Shown: positions 7,162 through 15,871, counted from the first letter of the stretch. The stretch is 34,876 bases of DNA from Pseudomonadota bacterium (GCA_021817985.1 JAKAFK010000039.1:1-34876); one strand, 5' to 3'. The notes: a model not told the origin generated them from the sequence alone. Numbers and translations: made by a program.

Positions 7162-7845
7162 ATGCTGTCGTCGGCGGACGTCTCGGCGCTGTGGCTTACT
7201 CTGCGGCTTGCCGGCACGGCGAGCGCTTGCTTGATGCTGCTCGGCGTGCCCCTGGGATGGTGGCTTGCGCGCACCCCCTCGCGATGGAAGCCCGCGATTG
7301 AGACCTTGGTGGCCTTGCCGCTGGTGCTGCCGCCGACCGTGCTGGGTTTTTACCTGCTCATGCTCCTCGGCCCGCAAGGACCGATCGGCAGCGTGTGGCG
7401 CGCGCTCGGCGGCGCACCGTTGGTCTTCTCGTTCTCGGGCCTGGTACTGGGCTCGATCGTCTATTCCCTGCCGTTCGTCGTTCAGCCGCTGCAAAACGCA
7501 TTCCAGGCCGTGGATGCGGGGCTGCTCGAGGCGGCCGCCGTCCTTCGCGCAGGACCTCTGGACCGTTTCGGCGCAGTGGCGTTGCCGCTTGCGCGCCCCG
7601 GCCTCCTGACCGCAGTGACTTTGGGCTTCGCCCACGTTGTGGGAGAGTTCGGCGTCGTGCTCATGATCGGCGGAGACATTCCGGGCAGGACGCGGGTGGC
7701 CTCGATTGCGATCTTTGACCACGTTGACGCGCTGGCCTATGCCCAGGCGTATCGCTTGTCAGCGGTGCTGGTCATCTTCTCGGTTGCGGTTCTGTTCGCG
7801 CTCTATTCGCTCCGCCCGTTGGACCGCCCACGGTGGGCGCGATGA
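7162..7845 (+). CDS. modB: ModB, molybdate ABC transporter permease
   Basis: 227 aa inner-membrane permease. Hydrophobic segments occur near residues 7-33, 45-68, 78-105, 140-165 and 195-222. The cytoplasmic EAA loop reads EAAAVLRAGPLDRFGAVALPLARPG, followed by GEFGVVLMIGGDIPGRTRV, which is diagnostic of ModB/CysTW-type permeases. ATG 7162 is preferred to the adjoining TTG at 7159; modA ends 12 bp before. The stop overlaps the modC start in ATGA (7842-7845). Confidence 0.95.
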   Translation: MLSSADVSALWLTLRLAGTASACLMLLGVPLGWWLARTPSRWKPAIETLVALPLVLPPTVLGFYLLMLLGPQGPIGSVWRALGGAPLVFSFSGLVLGSIVYSLPFVVQPLQNAFQAVDAGLLEAAAVLRAGPLDRFGAVALPLARPGLLTAVTLGFAHVVGEFGVVLMIGGDIPGRTRVASIAIFDHVDALAYAQAYRLSAVLVIFSVAVLFALYSLRPLDRPRWAR

Positions 7846-8915
7846 TTCAGGGCGCCTTCGATCTGGCGCGGGAGAGGTTCGCGCTGCAGGCGAAGTTCGA
7901 GGTTCCCGCGCGGGGCGTGACCGCGTTGTTCGGGCCCTCGGGGTCGGGGAAGACGACCTTGCTGCGGTGCCTGGCCGGGTTCGAGCGCTCGCCCGCGGGG
8001 TTCCTCAGTGTGGCCGGGGCAGTGTGGCAGGACGAGGCGCGGCGCGTGTTCCTGCCGGTACACAAGCGCCCCTTGGGGTATGTGTTCCAGGATGCCCGAC
8101 TCTTCCCGCACCTTTGCGTCCGCGACAACCTGCGGTTTGCATGGCGGCGAACGCCCGGAGCCGAGCGCGCCCTCGAGATGGATCAGGTCATCGACTGGCT
8201 GGGGCTGGAACCTTTGCTCGACCGTCGCGAGCCGCGGCTTTCGGGGGGCGAGAAGCAGCGGGTCGCCATCGCGCGTGCCTTGCTTGCAAGCCCGCGGCTG
8301 CTCCTCATGGATGAGCCGCTCGCGGCGCTGGACGCGGCGGCCAAGGGGGAGATCCTGCCGTATCTGGAAGCACTGCATCGCCGATTGTCGATCCCGATCG
8401 TCTATGTGAGCCACTCGCTCGAGGAGGTCAGTCGCCTTGCCGACCACGTGCTGCTCATGGCCGAGGGGCGTGTCGAAGCATCGGGGCCGCTTCAGGAACT
8501 GGCCACCTGCCCGGATTCTCCCTTGGCCCATCTGGAGGACGCGGCGACGGTGATTGACGGCGTCGTTGCCGAACACGACAATACGTTCCATTTGACATAC
8601 GTGGACTTTGCCGGCGGACGCTTGAGCCTGAGTCGCAATCCGCTGCCCGTGGGGACGGCGGTCCGGGTGCGCATCCTGGCGCGCGATGTGAGCCTCGCGC
8701 TGAGCCGCGCCCCCGACACCAGCATCTTGAACATACTCGAGGGGACGATCGAAACACTCGCGGGCCATTCCCCGGCACAGCTTCTCGTGCATATCGCCCT
8801 GGCCCCCGGCAGCCGCATGCTCGCGCGGATCACGCGCAAGTCGGCCAGCCTGCTCGCTTTGCACGCAGGCCAGCGCGTGTTTGCACAGGTGAAAAGCGTG
8901 GCGCTCGTGCCCTAG
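7842..8915 (+). CDS. modC: ModC, molybdate ABC transporter ATPase with TOBE domain
   Basis: 357 aa. Walker A GPSGSGKT (31-38), Q-loop FQDARLFPH near 82, signature LSGGEKQR (133-140), Walker B LLLMDEPL (153-160) and the switch His in VSHS near 190. The last ~65 residues (from SILNILEG) form a Mop/TOBE domain, the molybdate-binding regulatory module of ModC. ATG 7842 is coupled to the modB stop (ATGA); a GTG at 7833 in the same frame is less likely. This is the only visible TOBE domain in the window, which matters because the ModE-like regulator lacks one. Confidence 0.96.
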   Translation: MIQGAFDLARERFALQAKFEVPARGVTALFGPSGSGKTTLLRCLAGFERSPAGFLSVAGAVWQDEARRVFLPVHKRPLGYVFQDARLFPHLCVRDNLRFAWRRTPGAERALEMDQVIDWLGLEPLLDRREPRLSGGEKQRVAIARALLASPRLLLMDEPLAALDAAAKGEILPYLEALHRRLSIPIVYVSHSLEEVSRLADHVLLMAEGRVEASGPLQELATCPDSPLAHLEDAATVIDGVVAEHDNTFHLTYVDFAGGRLSLSRNPLPVGTAVRVRILARDVSLALSRAPDTSILNILEGTIETLAGHSPAQLLVHIALAPGSRMLARITRKSASLLALHAGQRVFAQVKSVALVP

Positions 8916-8984
8916 CCGGCGCGCCGCGCAGCCGACGGGCGCCATTGCAGGCGTCTCGCGATCCTTTCGACAAGAAAAATCTCC

Positions 8985-10301
8985 ATGGCCATCGCCGTCG
9001 CGCTGTTTGTGTGCACCCTGACTTTCGTGATCTGGCAGCCGCGCGGACTCGGCGTGGGCTGGAGCGCCATGGGAGGGGCTGCGCTGGCACTGGCCGCCGG
9101 CGTCATTTCGTTTGCCGACATTCCCGCAGTGTGGCATATCGTATGGGATGCGAGCTTCACGCTGGTGGGGCTCATCCTGATTTCCCTCGTGCTGGATGCG
9201 GCGGGCTTCTTCGAATGGGCGGCGCTTCACGTGGTGCGCCTGGGCGGGGGGCACGGCCATCGCCTGTTCGTCCTGGTGCTGCTCCTGGGGGCGCTCACCT
9301 CGGCGGTTTTCGCGAACGACGGAGCGGTCCTCATCCTGACGCCCCTGGTCATCGAGATGCTGCACGCCCTGAAATTCGACAAGGCCGCGATGACCGCCTT
9401 CATCATGGCCACGGGCTTCGTTTGCGACACCACCAGCCTGCCCTTCAAGATCTCGAATCTCGTCAATATCCTGACGGCCAATTACTTCGGCATCTCCTTC
9501 ACGCAGTATGCTTCGGTCATGATGGCGGTGAACCTGGTGGCGCTGGCGGCCACGGTGGGCGTGCTGTGGCTGTTCTATCGTCGGCACCTGCCCGGGCGGT
9601 TCGACCCTTCCGGCGTCGCGCAACCGCGCACGGCCATCCGCGATCCCTTCGTCTTCTATGCCGGATGGGTCGTTTTGGTCGGCTTGGCCTGCGGCTACCT
9701 GCTGGAGTCGTATCTGCACCTTCCGACCTCCGCCATCGTCGGTACGGGTGCGGCGCTCCTGATCGCCGCCGCCTCCCGCGAGCACTGGTTGCCGCAGCAG
9801 CCTCGAAGCGTCATTCCCTTGGCGACGCTCGTCCGCGAGGCGCCATGGCAAGTCGTGGTCTTCTCGCTGGGCATGTATTGCGTCGTGTACGGTCTTCGCA
9901 ACGAAGGTCTCACTCACATGATCGCGCTCGTGCTGGACCACTTGGCTCAGCATGGGATCTATCTGGCCGCGCTGGGGGCGGGCGGGCTCTTCGCCGCGTT
10001 GTCGGCGGTCATGAACAACCTGCCCACGGTGCTCCTCGGCAATTTGTCGATTCACGATGCGGTCGCGCTCGCCCCGCCCATGCGCACGGCGATGACCTAC
10101 GCCAACGTGGTAGGGTGCGATCTCGGCCCCAAGATGACGCCCATCGGGAGTCTCGCCACCTTGCTGTGGCTGCATGTGCTGCGCCGGCGCGGGCTGAACG
10201 TGAGCTGGGGCGAATATTTCCGCACCGGGATCATCCTGACGTTGCCGGTGCTGGGCGCAACCTTGCTGGGGCTTGCGGCGTGGCTCGAGGTGATGCGCTG
10301 A
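8985..10301 (+). CDS. arsB: ArsB arsenite/antimonite efflux permease
   Basis: 438 aa, about 10-12 membrane segments across the whole length. Highly similar in reading to plasmid R773 ArsB: FVIWQPRGLGVGWSA near the N-terminus, LLDAAGFFEWAALHV, the FANDGAVLILTPLV motif, GFVCDTTSLPFKISNLVNI, APWQVVVFSLGMY, AVMNNLPTVLLGNLS, and VGCDLGPKMTPIGSLATLLWLHVL near the C-terminus. It exports As(III)/Sb(III), either alone driven by membrane potential or with an ArsA ATPase. No arsR, arsC, arsA or arsD is nearby, which is unusual. The gene starts 69 bp after modC on the same strand with no clear separate promoter, so it may be read through from modABC or sit under an unseen control. Confidence 0.95.
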   Translation: MAIAVALFVCTLTFVIWQPRGLGVGWSAMGGAALALAAGVISFADIPAVWHIVWDASFTLVGLILISLVLDAAGFFEWAALHVVRLGGGHGHRLFVLVLLLGALTSAVFANDGAVLILTPLVIEMLHALKFDKAAMTAFIMATGFVCDTTSLPFKISNLVNILTANYFGISFTQYASVMMAVNLVALAATVGVLWLFYRRHLPGRFDPSGVAQPRTAIRDPFVFYAGWVVLVGLACGYLLESYLHLPTSAIVGTGAALLIAAASREHWLPQQPRSVIPLATLVREAPWQVVVFSLGMYCVVYGLRNEGLTHMIALVLDHLAQHGIYLAALGAGGLFAALSAVMNNLPTVLLGNLSIHDAVALAPPMRTAMTYANVVGCDLGPKMTPIGSLATLLWLHVLRRRGLNVSWGEYFRTGIILTLPVLGATLLGLAAWLEVMR

Positions 10302-10369
10302 ATCGCGCCGCCTTTGCCTTGGCGCAGGGATCGGCGCTATATTGACGGAAAATTCGGGAGGAGGTTTCG

Positions 10370-10753
10370 GTGGGACTGTATTCGGTGATTTCCGTGGCCC
10401 TCGGCGCGGCATTGGGCGCGTGGGCGCGGTGGGGACTCGGGGTCTGGCTCAACCCGGTATTTCCGACGCTGCCGCTGGGAACCCTGGCGGCAAACCTCAT
10501 GGGCGGCTATCTGATTGGGCTGGCCATCGCATTCTTTGCCCAGCACCCCGGTCTTGCGCCGGAGGCCAGGCTTTTTGCGATCACCGGCTTCCTCGGGGCA
10601 TTGACGACGTTCTCGACCTTCTCGGCCGAGGTCGTCACCCTGTTCTCACGTCAACAATTCTTCTGGGGCGCGACGGAGGTCCTGGTGCATGTGACAGGAT
10701 CCCTGGTGATGACCGGCCTCGGCATCTGGACGATCAAATTGTTGAAGGCCTAG
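10370..10753 (+). CDS. crcB: CrcB/Fluc fluoride ion channel
   Basis: 127 aa with four hydrophobic helices. Seen: ALGAWARWGLG near 13-24, GTLAANLMGGYLIG (37-50) with the conserved Asn, and GFLGALTTFSTFSAE (73-87), the pore/Na+-site block of Fluc channels. Dimeric dual-topology channels that expel fluoride. Start is GTG 10370, preceded by an excellent GGGAGGAGG (10356-10364). The 68 bp between arsB and this gene are too short for, and show no match to, the fluoride riboswitch core. Followed directly by a DUF190 gene, a common crcB companion. Confidence 0.95.
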   Translation: MGLYSVISVALGAALGAWARWGLGVWLNPVFPTLPLGTLAANLMGGYLIGLAIAFFAQHPGLAPEARLFAITGFLGALTTFSTFSAEVVTLFSRQQFFWGATEVLVHVTGSLVMTGLGIWTIKLLKA

Positions 10754-10765
10754 GGAGTGCGAGTC

Positions 10766-11098
10766 ATGCAAGGCGTCTATCTCAAATTTTTCGTGCTGGA
10801 GTCGCAAAAACACGGCGGAAAGCTGCTTTACGAGTGGCTCCTCGAGGAAGCACAACGCATCGGCATCGCCGGCGGCTCCGTCTTCCGGGCCATTGCGGGC
10901 TATGGGCGGCACGGCGTGATTCACGAGGAAACCTTCTTCGAGCTGGCGGGCGACTTGCCGATGGAGGTCGTGTTTGCGGCGAAGCCCGAGCAGACCAATG
11001 CCCTCATCGAACGGCTGAAGAACGAGAATCTCCACCTCGTGTATCTTCAAATCCCGGCAGAGCTTGGCGTATTGGGCGAGGCGCCCCGATCGGCTTAG
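10766..11098 (+). CDS. DUF190 family PII-like protein next to crcB
   Basis: 110 aa. The pattern YLKFFVLESQKHGGKLLYEWLLEEAQRIGIAGGSVFRAIAGYG is characteristic of DUF190, a family with a ferredoxin-like PII fold often encoded next to crcB. The exact function is unproven; a role in controlling or assisting fluoride export is an inference from gene pairing. ATG 10766 has GGGAG at 10753-10757; a GTG at 10757 in frame would add three residues. Its stop overlaps by 4 bp the stop of the convergent nnr gene. Confidence 0.88.
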   Translation: MQGVYLKFFVLESQKHGGKLLYEWLLEEAQRIGIAGGSVFRAIAGYGRHGVIHEETFFELAGDLPMEVVFAAKPEQTNALIERLKNENLHLVYLQIPAELGVLGEAPRSA

Positions 11099-12585
11099 GG
11101 CGCGGGCCGGTATATCCAGTCGTTGAGGAGACGCCTCGCCGCCAGGGCCACTTCGGAGGCCGTGAGGCCGACAGGCCCGTCCCCGCGGGCGACCTGATCG
11201 TCAGCCGCGGCACCGTGCAGATACACGCCTAGCCGCAGGGCGTCGGGAACGGCGAGCCCCTGGCCGATCAGGGCGCCCAGGATGCCCGAGAGGACATCGC
11301 CCGTTCCGGCAGACGCGAGGCCCGGATTGCCCGTCGGATTGACATAATAGGTCCCCCCAGGCTCTGCGCAGACGCTGCCGCTGCCTTTGAGGACGACGTA
11401 CGATTGGAAGCGGCGCGCGAGATCGCCGGCGGCGCCGATGCGATCGCGCTGGATGTCGGCCGGTTCGCGCCCAAGGAGCCGGGCCGCCTCAAGCGGATGG
11501 GGGGTCAGCAGGGTGGCCGCCGTGCGGGTGGGTATCCGTGCCGCGAGCGCCGGATGCCGGCCGAGCAGGTTGAGCGCGTCCGCATCAAGCACGAGTGGCA
11601 AGTCGCGCTCCAGGGCTTGCGTCAGGCATTGCTGGGCGGGTGTCGACTGGGAGAGCCCGGGTCCTGCCACCAGGCAGGTGAGGCTTTCCATGGCGAGCAG
11701 GGTCTCGGCGCGTCTGACCATGAGTTCGGGCTGGTAAGGGCTGAAACCGGGGAGGTCGGCTGCGAGCAGGCCGAGATAGACCCGTCCGGCCCCGGCCAGC
11801 AGGGCGGCCGAACCTGCCAGGAACGCAGCCCCGACCATCGTATCGGCGCCGCCCAGGATTCCCACCTGCCCGAAGTGGCCCTTGTGGGTGTTGGCCGGGC
11901 GCGCCGGCAAAAAGGAGGACACCGAGCGGTTGAGCAGGAAGCCTTGGGGCGCGACGAGGCTGGGGGCATCCGCCCCGAGGGCTTCGAACTGGATGCGCCC
12001 GACCAGATCCTTGCCGTCCAAGGTATAGAGCCCAGGCTTGTGGGCCAGCAGGGTAACCGTCAAGCTCGCGCGCACCGCGGCGCCTCGCACGGCCCCGGTG
12101 TCCGCATCGAGCCCGCTGGGCACGTCGATGGACAGGACAGGGCAGGCGAGGGCGTTGATTTTCGCGATGCGGCGGCGGTCCGCTTCTTCGATGTCCCGTG
12201 TGAGCCCGGTCCCGAAAAGGCCATCAATGGCCAGGGACCAGCGGCCGGCGGGCGGAATGTCCTCATGGGACGGGCGGCCGGTCGAGGCCCAGGCGTCCCA
12301 GGCGCGACGGGCATCCGCGGACAGCCGATCGATTCGGCCGGTGAAGACCAGATCGACCGGAATGCCCCAATCGACCAGGTGGCGGGCCGCCACCAGGGCA
12401 TCGCCGCCGTTGTTGCCCGGACCGGCCACCACGAGTATGGGGAGCGGCAGGTCCAGTTTCAGCGTGTCGGCGGCGCGGGCGATGGCGAGGCCTGCCCGTT
12501 CCATCAGCGGGGGACGGGCTTGGGCGCCGGCTTGACGCTCGATTTCGCGCAACGCCTGGGCGCGATAGAGAGGAGAAAAGCTCAC
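11095..12585 (-). CDS. nnr: Bifunctional NAD(P)H-hydrate repair enzyme Nnr (epimerase + dehydratase)
   Basis: 496 aa, two fused domains. N-terminal NAD(P)HX epimerase (YjeF_N): Met-Glu-Arg-Ala-Gly segment near 28, GPGNNGGDA (55-63), and IDGLFGTGL / SIDVPSGLDADTG blocks. C-terminal ADP-dependent (S)-NAD(P)HX dehydratase (YjeF_C, ribokinase-like): HKGHFGQVGILGG, LDADALNLL, LTPHPLEAARLL and the SAGTGDVLSGIL nucleotide motif near 425. It repairs hydrated NADH/NADPH. No ATG fits the start; GTG 12585 (residues then read SFSPLYRAQALREIE) gives the normal length and leaves room for the divergent small gene. The start is therefore less certain than the product. Confidence 0.93.
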   Translation of the reverse strand: MSFSPLYRAQALREIERQAGAQARPPLMERAGLAIARAADTLKLDLPLPILVVAGPGNNGGDALVAARHLVDWGIPVDLVFTGRIDRLSADARRAWDAWASTGRPSHEDIPPAGRWSLAIDGLFGTGLTRDIEEADRRRIAKINALACPVLSIDVPSGLDADTGAVRGAAVRASLTVTLLAHKPGLYTLDGKDLVGRIQFEALGADAPSLVAPQGFLLNRSVSSFLPARPANTHKGHFGQVGILGGADTMVGAAFLAGSAALLAGAGRVYLGLLAADLPGFSPYQPELMVRRAETLLAMESLTCLVAGPGLSQSTPAQQCLTQALERDLPLVLDADALNLLGRHPALAARIPTRTAATLLTPHPLEAARLLGREPADIQRDRIGAAGDLARRFQSYVVLKGSGSVCAEPGGTYYVNPTGNPGLASAGTGDVLSGILGALIGQGLAVPDALRLGVYLHGAAADDQVARGDGPVGLTASEVALAARRLLNDWIYRPAP

Positions 12586-12616
12586 GGGATAGGCTCTCGA
12601 GAGCGATGAGTCCGTC

Positions 12617-12625
12617 TGGTATAAT
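12617..12625 (+). promoter_or_regulatory. Extended -10 promoter for the small four-cysteine gene
   Basis: TGGTATAAT is a perfect extended -10 (TG, one base, TATAAT at 12620-12625). No good -35 lies 16-18 bp upstream, which extended -10 promoters tolerate. Expected start near 12632, 35 nt before the ATG at 12667. Confidence 0.55.
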
Positions 12626-12666
12626 TCATTGTAGGTGGTGCGGAGTCTGTGGGAGATGAGCTTATC

Positions 12667-12891
12667 ATGGATGATCCAGAAAATGTGAGCCCCGGCGGCG
12701 CCAAGATCAGCGCCTGCGAAGAGGATGAAGCGTGCACGGTCGTCGCCTGTGCGATCTGCCTGTCGGAGATTCCGGCGTCGGTGGCGCACAGCATCGAGGG
12801 GCCTGACTATGTGCATTATTTCTGCGGGCTGGACTGCCTCGATGTGTGGGAAAGGAAGTCGCGGGAGACGCTCGAAGAGCCCGAGCAGTGA
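12667..12891 (+). CDS. Small four-cysteine protein (DUF3330-like)
   Basis: 74 aa acidic protein with two CxxC-type pairs: CAIC (Cys28, Cys31) followed by LSEIP, and CGLDC (Cys53, Cys57) preceded by EGPDYVHYF and followed by LDVW. The spacing looks like a small zinc-binding knuckle, and the EGPDYVHYFCG block resembles DUF3330, a family I associate with proteobacteria and with mer/Tn21-type neighbourhoods; this assignment is from memory. Cys17 and Cys23 are extra. GGGAG at 12651-12655 favours ATG 12667 over an in-frame GTG at 12649. No transposon or mer genes are nearby. Function unknown; protein binding or metal-dependent regulation is a guess. Confidence 0.75.
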   Translation: MDDPENVSPGGAKISACEEDEACTVVACAICLSEIPASVAHSIEGPDYVHYFCGLDCLDVWERKSRETLEEPEQ

Positions 12892-12980
12892 GCCCTTTCG
12901 CGGTTTTTCTGCCGGGAGTCCGGGAAATCGCCTGAGCGCACGAAACGCCACGATTGGCAGCGGCAGCGGAGCCCCTGGGC

Positions 12981-14042
12981 ATGTCCGCTGAACCGGTCAA
13001 GGGTCGTGGGGCATGTGCCAACCCGTTGTCGCGTTTCGAGAAACTGTCGCGCGAGGCGTTTGATGACGGATGGGAAGGTCCGCCCGATGGCGCTGCGCCG
13101 CAGACGGTGGTCTATCCCGAAACGAGCCGCAGCATCATCAGCCGGAACGACTCGCCCGACATCCCGTTTTCCCAGTCGGTGAATCCTTACCGCGGCTGCG
13201 AGCATGGCTGCATCTACTGCTACGCGCGTCCGAGCCATGGCTATCTCGGCTTCTCCTCAGGGCTCGACTTCGAGACCCGCCTCGTCGCAAAGACCAATGC
13301 CGCCGAACGGCTGCGCGGCGAACTGGCCAAGGCAAGCTATCGCGTCGCTCCCATCGCTCTCGGCTCCAACACGGACCCTTATCAGCCGATAGAACGGGAA
13401 TGGCGGCTCACGCGGGACATCCTGGCGGTGTTGGCGGACCATCGGCACCCGTTCACGATTGTCACCAAGTCCTCGCTCATCGAGCGCGACCTCGATCTTT
13501 TGGCGCCCATGGCCTCGCAGGGGCTGGCGCAGGTCTTTGTTTCGATCGCTTCGCTTGACCGGAGCCTGGCGCGCACGCTGGAGCCCCGTGCGGCCTCTCC
13601 CGAGCGCCGCCTGCTCACCGTGGAGCGGCTCGCCAAGGCGGGCATCCCCACGGGCGTCCTTGTCGCCCCCGTCATTCCGGGGCTCACGGATGCGCACATG
13701 GAACGGGTGCTTGCGGCGGCACGCGAGGCGGGCGCGACCGAGGCCGGCTACGTCTTCGTGCGCCTGCCGCACGACGTGGCGCCCCTGTTCGAGCAGTGGC
13801 TCGACGCCCACTATCCGCTCAAGGCCGCTCGCGTGATGAGCCTTATCCGCGAGTCGCGCGGGGGGCAGGACAACGATCCGCGTTTTGGCGCGCGCATGCG
13901 CGGCACCGGCATCTTTGCTTCTCTCCTTGAGCAGCGCTTTCGGAAGGCGCACCGGCGGCTGGGATACCGGGACGCCGGCGTGACCCTCGAAACGGGCCTT
14001 TTTCGTGTGCCGTCCCGCGATCGTCAGCTGTCGCTCTTCTAG
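12981..14042 (+). CDS. PA0069-family radical SAM protein
   Basis: 353 aa. The radical SAM cluster is CEHGCIYCYARPSHGYLG (Cys73, Cys77, Cys80), with the Tyr-Ala-Arg following, as in the PA0069 and spore-photoproduct-lyase-like group. Also seen: the RNDSPDIPFSQSVNPYRGC approach, GSNTDPYQPIE, TKSSLIERDLDLL, APVIPGLTD and a C-terminal LSLF tail. The substrate of this family is not established to my knowledge. The N-terminus is ambiguous: ATG 12981 has a modest GGAG at 12967-12970, and a TTG at 12954 is open in frame. Convergent with rlmI, with 38 bp between the stops. Confidence 0.88.
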   Translation: MSAEPVKGRGACANPLSRFEKLSREAFDDGWEGPPDGAAPQTVVYPETSRSIISRNDSPDIPFSQSVNPYRGCEHGCIYCYARPSHGYLGFSSGLDFETRLVAKTNAAERLRGELAKASYRVAPIALGSNTDPYQPIEREWRLTRDILAVLADHRHPFTIVTKSSLIERDLDLLAPMASQGLAQVFVSIASLDRSLARTLEPRAASPERRLLTVERLAKAGIPTGVLVAPVIPGLTDAHMERVLAAAREAGATEAGYVFVRLPHDVAPLFEQWLDAHYPLKAARVMSLIRESRGGQDNDPRFGARMRGTGIFASLLEQRFRKAHRRLGYRDAGVTLETGLFRVPSRDRQLSLF

Positions 14043-14080
14043 GCGCTCCTTCCGGTCAGGCGATCATGCGCCCATGTTCA

Positions 14081-15262
14081 TCAACCCATGCGGCGGACGA
14101 GCAGGCCCTTGAGATAATCCCCTTCGGGAAAATTGAGGGCGACCGGATGGTCGGCCGCCGCGCTGAAACGTCCGACGATCTGCGCGTCAATGCCGGCATC
14201 CAGCGCCGCGCCTGCGACAATCTTCTGAAAGAGCTCGCGCCCGATGCCCCCGGAGCATGAGAAAGTCGCCAGCAGCCCGCCGGGTTTCAGCAGTTTGAGC
14301 CCGAATAGATTGATATCCTTGTAGGCACGGGATGCCTTTTCCGCATGGTGCGCCGTGGGCGCGAACTTGGGCGGGTCGAGAACGATCAATCCGAACGTCC
14401 TGCCTTGATCGCGCAGCCGACGCAACGCCGCGAACACATCGGCTTCCATCCATTCGCCCCTCTGCGCGTCGAGCCCATTGAGTCGCATGTTGTCCTGCGC
14501 GGCCTCGAGCGCCGGGTGGCTGCTGTCTATGGAGAGCACTGAGCGCGCGCCGCCCCGCAATGCGCTCAAGCTGAAGCCGCCCGTATAGCAGAAGCCGTTG
14601 AGGACATCCACATCTTTCGCCAGGTCGCCGATGCGTTGCCGGTTGTCCCGTTGATCCAAATAAAATCCGGTCTTCTGGCCCGCCTTGATGTCCACGCGGA
14701 AACGCAATCCATGCTCTTCGATGAGCGGGAACGATTCCGGATCGCCGCACAGCACACCGACCCTTGCCGACAGGCCTTCGAGGGCGCGCACATCGGCGTC
14801 CGAGCGCTCGAATACATCGGCTCGTCCGCTGACGACGGTCGCCGCCTCGACGATTGCGTCGCGCCAATACTCAGCGCCGGTGGACAACACCTGGATAACC
14901 AGCGTCCGGTCGTAGACGTCGATCACCAGACCGGGCAGCCCGTCCGATTCCCCATGGACCCAGCGGAAGGCATTGGTGCCCAGGGGCACGAGGGCGGCCC
15001 GGGTGGACCAGGCCTGCGCCAAACGCCGCCGCAAGAAGCCGGCATCGATGGGCTCGTCGTCAAAGCTCCACACCCGGGCCCGAATTTGCGAAGCGGGGCT
15101 GTATGCCGCCTGCGCGAGAAACTCTCCGTGGGCATCCGTGACCATGACCGTCTCGCCGGGCTCTGGAAACCCTTCGAGCCGATCGATGGCCCCGGAGAAG
15201 ATCCAGGGGTGATGCTGCTGGAGTGACTTCTCACGTCCGCGTCTTAGGATTAAGCGTTTCAT
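14081..15262 (-). CDS. rlmI: RlmI-type 23S rRNA m5C methyltransferase
   Basis: 393 aa class I SAM methyltransferase with an N-terminal PUA domain (LILRRGREKSLQQHHPWIFSGAI, residues 4-26) and a Rossmann domain: GQKTGFYLDQRDNR, VLNGFCYTGGFSLSAL, SIDSSHPALE, LDPPKFAP and a late FSCSGGI with the conserved Cys. RlmI makes m5C1962 in 23S rRNA; this group (YccW/RlmI) is about 396 aa, matching here. ATG 15262 aligns with the family start (MKRLILRRG); the frame stays open for 96 codons upstream without recognisable sequence. Confidence 0.92.
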   Translation of the reverse strand: MKRLILRRGREKSLQQHHPWIFSGAIDRLEGFPEPGETVMVTDAHGEFLAQAAYSPASQIRARVWSFDDEPIDAGFLRRRLAQAWSTRAALVPLGTNAFRWVHGESDGLPGLVIDVYDRTLVIQVLSTGAEYWRDAIVEAATVVSGRADVFERSDADVRALEGLSARVGVLCGDPESFPLIEEHGLRFRVDIKAGQKTGFYLDQRDNRQRIGDLAKDVDVLNGFCYTGGFSLSALRGGARSVLSIDSSHPALEAAQDNMRLNGLDAQRGEWMEADVFAALRRLRDQGRTFGLIVLDPPKFAPTAHHAEKASRAYKDINLFGLKLLKPGGLLATFSCSGGIGRELFQKIVAGAALDAGIDAQIVGRFSAAADHPVALNFPEGDYLKGLLVRRMG

Positions 15263-15871
15263 TTGTGCACGAGTGACCGCTTTTGGAAGGCCGCTCAAGA
15301 ATAACAGTTTTCCCGCGGGCCCGGGCCGGTTTGGCGTCGGATCGCCGGGGCGCCGCCGCGGCTTCCGAATCGCCAGGTGCCGAATCGGAAGCCTTCTTGC
15401 CTGGACATGGCCGCCGTTGTGGCGCAGGCTTTCGTCTGTCCGTGCGGCCTGTCTCATCGACGACTCGCGGACCGACGGGGCCGCTCGCCACGGAAAAGAC
15501 AGCTTGCGCGGCCCTTCGAAGTGCCGGACCGCTTCGTAGCGGCAGCGCACGGCCCCTCCAGGGGGTCGACCAGTCGCGCTGGAGGTTGAAGGTCTCGGTC
15601 AGGGCGGTGGACCTCGGCGCCGCGGCGAGGCCGCTGTAACACCGCCGGGGCCAGTCCTGGGCGCGGCGGCGCTGTCCCTCCTCGCCATGATCTGGCCCGG
15701 GCTCCGGCGCGGTTTGTTGAACTGAACGTATGCATGGTGGTCGCATGCGATATCCTCCCTGTAAAACAGGCGAGGTATCCTGTCGCCCGGATCTTTGGCG
15801 TTGGGAGCATCCGGATCAGGGAACGCCGTGTCTTCCGAATAACGCAGTCTGCCTCGACGAGGTCAATAATA
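15263..15871. other. 609-bp gap between rlmI and tal
   Basis: No convincing gene. Open frames exist on both strands, the longest on minus (15231-15746), but their translations are Arg/Pro-rich and match nothing I know. A 9-bp perfect inverted repeat is present: GGCTTCCGA (15360-15368) and TCGGAAGCC (15385-15393), with an embedded direct repeat CCGAATCG. The last 150 bp should contain the tal operon promoter, but no good -35/-10 pair stands out. GAGG at 15859-15862 is the tal ribosome site. Confidence 0.5.

Noticed and set aside
10302-10369. Fluoride riboswitch before crcB
   Set aside because: The 68-bp spacer is close to the size of the motif but I could not find its conserved GGNGATGG and TCTGCC-like core.
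7803-10412. Very long open frame (about 870 codons) on the minus strand across modC and arsB
   Set aside because: It is antisense to two clearly identified genes, its translation is dominated by Arg, Gln, His and Gly, and such shadows are expected opposite GC-rich genes.
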